Positions 1-5,399 of a stretch of 5,399 nucleotides of DNA are shown piece by piece; position 1 is the first letter of the stretch; every line of letters begins with the position of its first letter. Made by a program: the position numbers and the translations under genes. This DNA comes from Melioribacteraceae bacterium (lineage in GTDB: Bacteria > Bacteroidota > Ignavibacteria > Ignavibacteriales > Melioribacteraceae). The DNA lies in the NCBI GenBank assembly GCA_026983755.1, contig JALSTL010000013.1:1-5399 (forward strand). Direction: 5' to 3'. The notes beneath the pieces were generated by a model that was given only the letters and a program-made list of their open reading frames with translations, did no database searches and had not been told where the DNA came from.

Positions 1-138
1 ATTGCAGCCGAAAGAGGATTTGTTGATGATGTTATAAAACCAAGTGAAACAAGGTTAAAATTAATTAATGCTTTCCAACTTTTAAAGACAAAGGTTGATA
101 CGAATCCGAAGAAAAAACATACGACTATTCCGTTATAA
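1..138 (+). CDS. Acyl-CoA carboxylase carboxyltransferase subunit, C-terminal end (partial)
   Basis: Frame 1 is open from the window edge to a TAA at 136-138 and gives 45 residues. The sequence begins IAAERGFVDDVIKPSETR and ends KKKHTTIPL. This matches the conserved C-terminus of biotin-dependent carboxyltransferases such as the propionyl-CoA carboxylase beta chain or the methylmalonyl-CoA decarboxylase alpha chain. Those proteins end in an 'AAxRGxxDDVIxPxxTRxxL...KKHGNIPL' pattern. In this family the subunit moves the carboxyl group between carboxybiotin and an acyl-CoA in the cytoplasm. The tail here has HTTIPL where HGNIPL is usual, which is a minor change. The catalytic part lies outside the window, so the acyl-CoA substrate cannot be read, and no gene symbol is given. 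It is followed on the same strand by the MscS gene after 84 bp, with no convincing terminator between them, so read-through is possible. Confidence 0.88.
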   Translation: MAAERGFVDDVIKPSETRLKLINAFQLLKTKVDTNPKKKHTTIPL

Positions 139-214
139 TAAATGAAATTTAAATAATAATGTATTAAATTAAATGTTCGTTAAAATAAAAATTACTAACA
201 TTCATAAAATATTC

Positions 215-218
215 GAGG
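215..218 (+). promoter_or_regulatory. Ribosome-binding site of the MscS gene
   Basis: GAGG lies four bases upstream of the ATG at 223 and is the only purine-rich anti-16S match near the start. It fixes the start of the channel gene and shows that Shine-Dalgarno initiation is used in this genome. Confidence 0.6.
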
Positions 219-222
219 TAGT

Positions 223-1041
223 ATGGGCGATATTACAAAATATGTAAATATGGGTATTGAAGGAGCTATAAAATTTGCTCCCAAATTAATAACTGCATTA
301 GCCATTATAGTAATTGGTTTTTGGTTAACCAAAAAATTAATGGTGCTTTTCGAAAATATGCTTAAAAAAGTAAAATTTGACGAAGCCGTTAGTTCTTTTA
401 TTATTTCATTTGTACAGATAGCATTAAAAGTTATCATAATTCTTATTGCCGCCGGTGTTATAGGATTTGAAATGGCCGGACTAATGGGAATACTTGCCGG
501 TATGGCTTTTGCCGTTGGTTTGGCTTTACAAGGAAGTCTCAGTAATTTTGCCGCCGGAATTTTAGTGTTAATTTTTAAACCTTATAAAATTGGTGATTGG
601 GTGGAAATACAAGATAAATTCGGACAAGTTGAAGAAATTCAAATATTCAGTACTATTGTTGTTACCCCGGGCAAAAAAACTTTGATAATTCCAAATTCTC
701 AAGTTATAGACGGGACAGTAACAAATTTATCGAAAAAGAAATTCATTAGGTTGGAACTTAATGTAACAATGCCTTATTCCGAAAGCTATTCCAAAGTAGA
801 GAAAATCATTAGAGAAGTCTTGGCCACTATTCCGAAAATTGAAAAACAACCCGAACCGGAAATTGGTATTGAAAATTATGATAGTCATAATATTGTTTTG
901 GCAATAAGACCTTTTGTTAAACCCGATAACTATTGGGAAGTAACATTCGAAACTTATAGAAAAGTAAAGAAAGCTTTTAATGAAAACGGAATTAAAGTTG
1001 CTTACTCGGAAGGCGTCGAAATGGGAAGCATCGGAGAATAA
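223..1041 (+). CDS. MscS-family small-conductance mechanosensitive channel
   Basis: This 272-residue protein is close in length to E. coli MscS (286). The family forms homoheptameric inner-membrane pores that open under membrane tension and release solutes during hypo-osmotic shock. Three hydrophobic segments are visible at about residues 18-38, 58-82 and 87-119. The third is the pore helix, with the family hallmark GLALQGSLSNFAAG at 99-112. It runs into the beta-domain entry FKPYKIGDWVEI at 118-129, and IIPNSQVIDGTVTN at 155-168 matches the conserved 'IPN' strand. The rest is the cytosolic alpha/beta cage. Aligned by eye to E. coli MscS, Leu109, Gln112 and Gly113 correspond to Leu100, Gln103 and Gly104. 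The second gate leucine, Leu105, is replaced by Phe96. The C-terminal 'PYPQ' segment of E. coli is AYSEGVEM here. The start is supported by GAGG at 215-218. A terminator follows at 1081. It could be co-transcribed with the carboxyltransferase upstream, but the functions are unrelated. Confidence 0.95.
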   Translation: MGDITKYVNMGIEGAIKFAPKLITALAIIVIGFWLTKKLMVLFENMLKKVKFDEAVSSFIISFVQIALKVIIILIAAGVIGFEMAGLMGILAGMAFAVGLALQGSLSNFAAGILVLIFKPYKIGDWVEIQDKFGQVEEIQIFSTIVVTPGKKTLIIPNSQVIDGTVTNLSKKKFIRLELNVTMPYSESYSKVEKIIREVLATIPKIEKQPEPEIGIENYDSHNIVLAIRPFVKPDNYWEVTFETYRKVKKAFNENGIKVAYSEGVEMGSIGE

Positions 1042-1080
1042 CAAAAAATAAAAAGTATCTTTCCGGAAAAATTATAATTA

Positions 1081-1111
1081 AAAATCCCCTTCGTTTAGGG
1101 GATTTTATTTT
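1081..1111. terminator. Bidirectional rho-independent terminator between convergent genes
   Basis: AAAATCCCCT (1081-1090) pairs perfectly with AGGGGATTTT (1097-1106) around a six-base loop, giving a 10-bp stem with a four-pair GC core. On the plus strand the stem leads into TTTTATTTT (1103-1111), 39 bases after the MscS stop. On the minus strand the A-run at 1081-1084 and the AT-rich sequence beyond it supply the T-tract. The stop codon of the minus-strand gene (1110-1112) lies three bases outside the stem. The placement between two convergent genes and the T-runs on both sides indicate shared use. Confidence 0.85.
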
Positions 1112-1997
1112 AGAAAAAATCAACAAAAAAACCGATTCCGAATTTTTTAATTCGTTGAGAATAATATTCACTGAACGGATTTGCTCCAACATAATATGAT
1201 AAATAAAAGACCAAACCTTTTCCGTCCCAATCCCCGAATTTTATTCCACCCATTAAATTTGTGTTTAATTTGTACGTTGGTGTACCTACAATATTAAATT
1301 GATTGGCAATAAATAAATTTGCATCTTGATTAAAAATTTCATCTATTACATTTTTAAAAGCCAACTCATAACCAAAATAAGTTGACCATTTTTGTAAAGT
1401 TGAAGGTCTGACCAAAGTTGCATAAGCAGCGGTAACATAAGTACGTAAACTTCCGAAATCGGGATAAAATTGATAACCCAAAGTTAATTCTCCGAAATCT
1501 CTTGTAAAAGGAATAGGTTTAATATCGTGTATCCATTTTCCTAATATTTTGTCATAATGTCCGTCAACCAAATGAGCACTATTATGAATAATTCTAAAAC
1601 GTGAAATAAACCTCCCGTTTTCATAATTTTTGGAAAATGCGGCATTCCCACCGAAAAATCCGTCTAGAGCATCAATTTGTAATCTGTTTCCTCTATAACT
1701 TGTTGAAAGAGCGTAACCCATAAATTCAATTGACAACGAAAGAGTGGCATCCATATTAGGGAAGTAAAATCTTACCAAATCCACATTATTTCCTATATCG
1801 AGTTTTAAATTTGAATTATCCGTATAATATAATAAACCGAAACGTGCTTCTTGATAATTTGCTTTGAAAGGTAAAAAATGTAAACCGGGTGAAAAGAAAT
1901 TCACTTTTACATTCCCGAATTTATTTTCATTATTGTTTTGTGCCGTTAAGCAATTTAACAATAATAAATAAATTAGTATAAAAATTATTTTTTTCAT
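1110..1997 (-). CDS. Secreted outer-membrane beta-barrel protein, DUF1207-like
   Basis: This 295-residue protein has a typical signal peptide: MKK, a hydrophobic core (residues 4-17), then LTAQ with likely cleavage before or after Gln20. Cys16 sits in LLNC, which is a poor lipobox, so signal peptidase I is more likely. The mature part is rich in alternating hydrophobic and aromatic strands with short polar turns, and it ends GIGFFVDFF. A terminal phenylalanine is the usual sorting signal of barrels inserted by BamA. Residues 133-149 (RFRIIHNSAHLVDGHYD) and the end region GGIKFGDWDGKGL...YYVGANPFSEYY (250-279) resemble, from memory, the DUF1207 group of uncharacterised Gram-negative proteins. 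Those have an 'H-x-S-[SA]-H-L' motif and a similar late strand pair. No function is known to me, and I infer only an envelope location. The ATG at 1997-1995 is preceded by an A-rich leader without a Shine-Dalgarno sequence. The gene is convergent with MscS and divergent from the transglycosylase. Confidence 0.82.
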   Translation of the reverse strand: MKKIIFILIYLLLLNCLTAQNNNENKFGNVKVNFFSPGLHFLPFKANYQEARFGLLYYTDNSNLKLDIGNNVDLVRFYFPNMDATLSLSIEFMGYALSTSYRGNRLQIDALDGFFGGNAAFSKNYENGRFISRFRIIHNSAHLVDGHYDKILGKWIHDIKPIPFTRDFGELTLGYQFYPDFGSLRTYVTAAYATLVRPSTLQKWSTYFGYELAFKNVIDEIFNQDANLFIANQFNIVGTPTYKLNTNLMGGIKFGDWDGKGLVFYLSYYVGANPFSEYYSQRIKKFGIGFFVDFF

Positions 1998-2204
1998 TTT
2001 TTCGTTTTAATTTTTGGATAAATAAACTAATTCTTAATTCCTACAATCGAATTATTTATTGAGAAATTTAAGTTTTATAAACAAATAGGAAAAAAAACGA
2101 TTTGGCAAATTTAAAATTAGCTTAACTAAAAAAATATGTTATAATTAACCGAATGTACCGTGTAAAAACGTTAAAGTTATATACAATTAATTCTTTGGAA
2201 AGAG

Positions 2205-2223
2205 AAATAAATTCAATTTATTT
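2205..2223. repeat. Perfect 9-bp inverted repeat around one base
   Basis: AAATAAATT (2205-2213) and AATTTATTT (2215-2223) are exact reverse complements around C2214. The repeat lies about 170 bp upstream of the transglycosylase start. It has the shape of a dimeric-regulator operator. However, all arm bases are A or T, and such a repeat can arise by chance in sequence this AT-rich. No regulator is suggested. Confidence 0.3.
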
Positions 2224-2385
2224 AAAAATAATATACTTTTCCCATCGGTAAATGCTATTGAAAGATAGACTGTGCCATAGTAATTGCAGAATTATTAATC
2301 AATCAAATATTTAAATAAATAAAAACATTCGATAATAAACTTGAAAAATGAAGTTTATTCTTTTAATTTAAGTACTTATTATTTT

Positions 2386-2390
2386 GAGGA
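2386..2390 (+). promoter_or_regulatory. Ribosome-binding site that selects the GTG start at 2395
   Basis: GAGGA is followed by CAAA and then GTG at 2395, giving ideal spacing. The same GAGG core precedes the MscS gene. The longer in-frame alternative, TTG at 2341, has only AT-rich sequence upstream (GATAATAAAC) and no such site. Confidence 0.75.
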
Positions 2391-2394
2391 CAAA

Positions 2395-4986
2395 GTGAAA
2401 AGGATTTTACAATTACTACCAAGTATAATCTTGGTTGTTTCCGTAAGTAGTTGTTCAATATTTAATTCGGTATCAAAGGAAGAACAGTACAAACAAGATT
2501 CGGTTGCGGTAGCCGTTAAAACCGAAGCCATAGTAAGTGAATTATTAGAAAATGCGCGACAAAAATATGTTTTTGCTTTGGCTAACCAATCGAAATCATC
2601 TCCTCTTAAAACACTTTCGTCATTCGATTCCGCATTGAGCATAATAAATGAATTAAGTTACTATCCCAATATAGAAAAAAACGAAGCATACGAAGAACTA
2701 GAACAATCTATTGTGGAAGATTATGATTCTTTCATAAACAAATTGGATTCGTTACCCGATAACGCACCCGACTATGCTGTTGAAGAATGGATGCGAAATA
2801 ATATTCCCGACCCTGCAATTGAAGAGCCCAAAATTTCAAAAGAAGAAGATAATGAAAATATAATAACTATTGGAGATTTCCCACTGGAAGTTAACAGATA
2901 CGTTGAACAATATATAGAATACTTTTCCGGCAAAGGCAGGAAACACATGGAATATTGGCTTAAAAGAACAGGCAGATATTTTCCTATGATGGCTAAAATT
3001 TTTGCTGAAGAGGAAGTTCCTCAACAGTTAATATTTTTAAGCCTTATGGAAAGCGGTTTGAGAGAAAATGCACGTTCACATGCCAGAGCCGTTGGCCTTT
3101 GGCAGTTTATGAAAAGCACTGGAAGACTTTATGATCTGAAAGTTGATTTTTATATTGATGAACGAAAAGATCCCGAAAAAGCTACAAGAGCGGCAGCCAG
3201 ATACTTAAAAGATTTATATTTTTCTTTGGGAGATTGGTATTTGGCAATAGCCGCTTACAATAGCGGAGAAGGAAGAGTTAGAAGAGGAATGAATTTAAGC
3301 GGTTCCAAATCTTTTTGGGATATTAGAAAATTTTTACCTCGCGAAACCAGAAATTACGTTCCTCAATATATTGCCGTAACTCTTATTGCAAGTCAACCCG
3401 AAAAATACGGTTTTACAAATATTACTTACGATGCTCCCATTGAATTTGAAACATATAAAATATACGAACCTATAGATCTTATTGTACTTGCAAAATGTGC
3501 AGGCATTTCTCTAAAAGAAATGAAAAAACTTAATCCGGAATTAATTCAACACCATACACCTCCAAATTATCCGGACGGTTACGATTTAAAAGTTCCATTG
3601 CGTACATACGATATGTTTGTGGAAAATGTAAAATCCATTCCTGACGATGCAAAACTAAGCTACGTTTTACACATTGTAAAAAGAGGCGAAACCTTAGGAG
3701 AGATTGCCTTAAAATACGGAATTAAACTTAAACAACTTGCTAAGTTTAATAAAATATCTACTAGGTATAGAATTTATCCCGGAAAAAAATTAAAAATACC
3801 GGTTGCAAAATATAACACCGCCGATTTTGAACTTAACACGGATACAGCTGTTGCAATTGACGAAGAACCTTATAAAAATGCACCGTATAAAATGGTGGTT
3901 AACTCCAATGTAGATAAAAATAAATATCTGAAATTATACAAAAGTAGAATTAACGATTCCGCTGCGGTTATTGTGCCCGAAGATAAAGCATTGATAACAT
4001 ATACCGTTAAAAGAGGTGATAACCTTATAGATTTAGCCGATTTGTTCCAAGTCAGAGTATCGGATATTCGTAACTGGAATAATTTACCTTATACAACAAC
4101 AATTCACGTTGGTGAACATTTAAATATTTATGTAGATCAAAATAAAACCGAAGAATTTGCTCAAATAGATAAATTAAGCAAATATGAAAAACTAAAAAAA
4201 TTATCTGCCATTACGGGAGACCAATGGATTGAACATAGAATTAGAAGAGGCGAAACTCTTAGCACTATTGCTCATAGATTTGGTGTTAGTACCCGGAATT
4301 TAAGAAAATGGAACGGTTTAAGAAGCAATAGAATTTATAAAGGTAAAAGATTATTGATTTATGTTGGAAGTAATAAAAAACAAGCAACTGCATATTTGCA
4401 TAACTATTCCGGCACAGCTAATTCCGGGAAAAGAAGACTAATTCATTACAAAGTTAAAAAAGGAGATACAATTGGGGAAATTGCAGAATTGTTTAAAGTA
4501 AAAACTTCTAAAATCAGAAGATGGAACAGATTGCATTCTAACAAAATTGTAGCGGGAAAAACATTAAAAATTTTTACCAGAGCTAGTGCAAACTATTTAT
4601 CTAACGGACTAATGGAAAACGGGGATGTTTTCTACACGGTTAAGTCTGGAGATACGATTGGAAAAATAGCCATGATATTCAAAACCAAAGTTTCAAAATT
4701 AATAAAATGGAATAATCTGAAATCCAGTAGAATTTATGAAGGACAAAAACTTAAAATCGGAGAATCTTCTACGGCTAAACGAATTAGTTCAAGATTTTTA
4801 AGGAAACATAAACCAACCGGTAAAAATGTAAAAATACATATAGTTAAAAGAGGGGAAACACTCGGATATATTGCCGAAAAATATCATACGCGTACTTCCA
4901 GTATCAGAAAGTGGAATAAATTGAAAAGTAGCAAAATTAAAATTGGCCAAAAATTAAAAATTTATTTGAAATTAGCTTCACGATAA
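2395..4986 (+). CDS. MltD-like membrane-bound lytic transglycosylase lipoprotein with six LysM modules
   Basis: This 863-residue protein should cleave the MurNAc-GlcNAc bond of peptidoglycan to form 1,6-anhydro-MurNAc ends, as MltD-type GH23 enzymes do in the periplasm. Starting at GTG 2395, it has a lipoprotein signal (KRILQ, a hydrophobic core, then VSSC with the acylated Cys20). Residues 30-122 form an acidic, predicted mostly helical region. The SLT domain spans about 204-330, with the catalytic Glu219 in [16 protein letters not shown] at 234-243 and [10 protein letters not shown] at 286-295. A degenerate LysM-like segment follows (about 358-402, with KKLNPEL and a final LKVPL). Six LysM modules follow at about 421-470, 533-580, 611-657, 682-728, 745-790 and 813-858. 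E. coli MltD is roughly half this length with two LysM modules. LysM modules bind the GlcNAc backbone of murein. An in-frame TTG at 2341 would add 18 residues but lacks a ribosome-binding site and would bury the signal peptide, so I reject it. The gene appears to be transcribed alone. Confidence 0.93.
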   Translation: MKRILQLLPSIILVVSVSSCSIFNSVSKEEQYKQDSVAVAVKTEAIVSELLENARQKYVFALANQSKSSPLKTLSSFDSALSIINELSYYPNIEKNEAYEELEQSIVEDYDSFINKLDSLPDNAPDYAVEEWMRNNIPDPAIEEPKISKEEDNENIITIGDFPLEVNRYVEQYIEYFSGKGRKHMEYWLKRTGRYFPMMAKIFAEEEVPQQLIFLSLMESGLRENARSHARAVGLWQFMKSTGRLYDLKVDFYIDERKDPEKATRAAARYLKDLYFSLGDWYLAIAAYNSGEGRVRRGMNLSGSKSFWDIRKFLPRETRNYVPQYIAVTLIASQPEKYGFTNITYDAPIEFETYKIYEPIDLIVLAKCAGISLKEMKKLNPELIQHHTPPNYPDGYDLKVPLRTYDMFVENVKSIPDDAKLSYVLHIVKRGETLGEIALKYGIKLKQLAKFNKISTRYRIYPGKKLKIPVAKYNTADFELNTDTAVAIDEEPYKNAPYKMVVNSNVDKNKYLKLYKSRINDSAAVIVPEDKALITYTVKRGDNLIDLADLFQVRVSDIRNWNNLPYTTTIHVGEHLNIYVDQNKTEEFAQIDKLSKYEKLKKLSAITGDQWIEHRIRRGETLSTIAHRFGVSTRNLRKWNGLRSNRIYKGKRLLIYVGSNKKQATAYLHNYSGTANSGKRRLIHYKVKKGDTIGEIAELFKVKTSKIRRWNRLHSNKIVAGKTLKIFTRASANYLSNGLMENGDVFYTVKSGDTIGKIAMIFKTKVSKLIKWNNLKSSRIYEGQKLKIGESSTAKRISSRFLRKHKPTGKNVKIHIVKRGETLGYIAEKYHTRTSSIRKWNKLKSSKIKIGQKLKIYLKLASR
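3655..4968 (+). repeat. Array of six LysM-coding modules inside the transglycosylase gene
   Basis: Six related protein modules of about 46-50 residues are encoded at roughly 3655-3804, 3991-4134, 4225-4365, 4438-4578, 4627-4764 and 4831-4968. Each begins with a pattern like 'x-V-K-[RK]-G-[ED]-T-[LI]-x-x-I-A' and ends with 'I-x-x-G-x-x-L-x-I'. The central 'KWN-x-L' signature is present in modules 2-6 (NWNNL, KWNGL, RWNRL, KWNNL, KWNKL), while module 1 has KFNKI. Linkers shorten along the array: about 62 residues between modules 1 and 2, 30 between 2 and 3, and then roughly 16-24. The repetition is clear in protein and only approximate in DNA, so these are diverged duplications rather than recent exact copies. 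Confidence 0.9.
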
Positions 4987-5073
4987 AATTGCTACATAAA
5001 ACCGCAAAATATTTTAACTGAAAATGGTAAACTGCATACCAATTTGTAAAAAAAAAGAATTGCCTGAATTTAG

Positions 5074-5110
5074 AGTAATTGAAAATAATACCGAAAATTT
5101 TACAATTACT
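5074..5110. other. AT-rich stem-loop downstream of the transglycosylase gene
   Basis: AGTAATTG (5074-5081) pairs exactly with CAATTACT (5103-5110). After one mismatch, AAA (5083-5085) can pair with TTT (5099-5101). A short palindrome, AGTTAATAACT (5113-5123), and the T-rich stretch ATTTTATTT follow. It sits about 90 bp after the transglycosylase stop and 54 bp before the manA start, so it could be a weak terminator. The stem has little GC, so stability is low and the call is tentative. Confidence 0.35.
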
Positions 5111-5164
5111 TTAGTTAATAACTATTTTATTTAATTAAAGAATTTTCCAATTTGCTATAATAAT

Positions 5165-5399
5165 ATGCCAGAATATGATAAAAGTAACTTCCCGGTAGGG
5201 ATTTATAAACTAAAAAACTCAATACAAAAATATGCTTGGGGTACGAAAGGGAAAAATGCTTTTATAGCAAAATTTATACAGAAAGAAAATAAAAAAGCAA
5301 TACCGATGGCGGAATTATGGATTGGAACTCATTCAAAATTACCGTCGCAAATTTTATTGGAAAATAACTATTACAACTTAGATGAAATAATAAAAAAAT
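5165..5399 (+). CDS. manA: Mannose-6-phosphate isomerase, type I, N-terminal part (partial)
   Basis: The first 78 codons are present and the gene runs off the right edge. Type I phosphomannose isomerases are zinc enzymes that interconvert mannose-6-phosphate and fructose-6-phosphate. They feed mannose into glycolysis or supply mannose-6-phosphate for GDP-mannose and envelope glycans. The family's N-terminal signatures are clear: YKLKNSIQKYAWG at residues 14-26 and PMAELWIGTHSKLPSQI at 47-63, corresponding to the usual 'L.N.IQ.YAWG' and 'PxAELWxGxHxxxPS'. The zinc ligands lie further downstream and are not in the window. ATG 5165 is the first in-frame start after a stop at 5132-5134. It places the YAWG motif at the expected distance from the N-terminus. 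There is no Shine-Dalgarno match; the leader is GCTATAATA-rich. Confidence 0.9.
   Translation, partial: MPEYDKSNFPVGIYKLKNSIQKYAWGTKGKNAFIAKFIQKENKKAIPMAELWIGTHSKLPSQILLENNYYNLDEIIKK

Larger units (their letters stand above)
1998..2394. other. Gene-free divergent intergenic region
   Basis: About 400 bp separate the start of the barrel gene (minus strand) from the GTG start of the transglycosylase (plus strand). The region must hold promoters for both genes, but no convincing pair of promoter hexamers or Bacteroidota-type -33/-7 element stands out. A TATAAT at 2140-2145 has only a poor -35 partner. It contains one perfect AT-only inverted repeat at 2205-2223. I saw no tRNA, riboswitch-like conserved core or convincing small gene. 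The part from 2341 to 2394 is in frame with the transglycosylase but is more likely 5' leader than coding sequence. Confidence 0.6.

Noticed and set aside
172..202. Imperfect hairpin AATGTT...AACATT between the carboxyltransferase and MscS genes
   Set aside because: The stem is only six contiguous AT-rich pairs with no T-tract after it. It is not a credible terminator, and there is no evidence for another role.
727..1044. Minus-strand open frame opposite the MscS gene (105 codons)
   Set aside because: It lies inside a well-supported gene, encodes a Phe/Ile/Asn-rich low-complexity product and has no family features. It is an antisense shadow.
1060..1069. TTTCCGGAAA palindrome after the MscS stop
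   Set aside because: A ten-base self-complementary word without a loop or conserved context. The real terminator is just downstream.
1149..1164. Lipobox reading (LLNC, Cys16) of the barrel protein, considered with its overall envelope role as a lipoprotein
   Set aside because: Asn at -1 does not fit the lipobox. The LTAQ end and terminal Phe fit a signal-peptidase-I-processed barrel better. (The coordinates given fall within the gene; the signal peptide itself is encoded near 1938-1997.)
2117..2145. Sigma70-like promoter with TATAAT at 2140-2145
   Set aside because: The -10 match is perfect, but the hexamer 17 bases upstream (TTAGCT) matches only half of TTGACA. TATAAT-like words are common by chance in such AT-rich DNA. 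It also lies 250 bases from the GTG start.
2153..2251. 32-residue ORF starting MYRVKTLKLYTINSLEREIN
   Set aside because: It has no ribosome-binding site and no recognisable motif. Its length is expected by chance in an AT-rich intergenic region, and it spans the palindrome.
2252..2290. Weak stem TGCTAT/ATAGTA in the region before the transglycosylase, considered as part of a small RNA or riboswitch
   Set aside because: Six pairs including one G-T wobble, with no recognisable riboswitch core and no terminator nearby.

Overview
The window is strongly AT-rich chromosomal DNA with ordinary bacterial gene organisation. The closest fit is the Bacteroidota/Chlorobiota/Ignavibacteriota group. Three things point there: A-rich leaders, a 'TAQ-N' type signal-peptide end on a beta-barrel protein, and a long MltD-type transglycosylase with many LysM modules. 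Two genes have clear GAGG ribosome-binding sites, which is less typical of classical Bacteroidota and makes an Ignavibacteria-like organism my best guess. This placement is inference; no rRNA or other marker gene is present.

Layout from left to right. (1) Positions 1-138 hold the last 45 codons of an acyl-CoA carboxylase carboxyltransferase (propionyl-/methylmalonyl-CoA type), cut by the window edge. (2) An MscS-family mechanosensitive channel at 223-1041 follows on the same strand. (3) A 10-bp GC-cored hairpin at 1081-1106, flanked by T-runs on both strands, separates this gene from a convergent minus-strand gene and probably terminates both. (4) The minus-strand gene at 1997-1110 encodes a secreted, probably outer-membrane beta-barrel protein resembling the DUF1207 group. 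(5) A gene-free divergent region of about 400 bp (1998-2394) follows. (6) A large lipoprotein lytic transglycosylase (MltD-like, GH23 fold) at 2395-4986 carries a predicted N-terminal helical region, a catalytic SLT domain, one degenerate LysM-like segment and six clear LysM modules. (7) After a 178-bp AT-rich spacer, the N-terminus of a type I mannose-6-phosphate isomerase (ManA) begins at 5165 and runs off the right edge.

Three of the proteins act at the cell envelope: an osmotic safety valve in the inner membrane, a beta-barrel in the outer membrane, and a murein-cleaving lipoprotein. The genes are not one operon, because they change strand twice and are separated by a terminator and a long spacer. 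The flanking carboxyltransferase and ManA are central-metabolism genes. I see no mobile element, CRISPR array, tRNA, rRNA or defence system, and nothing that looks like a previously undescribed system. The most useful points are the corrected GTG start of the transglycosylase, its unusually long LysM array, the barrel protein of unknown function, and the shared bidirectional terminator.
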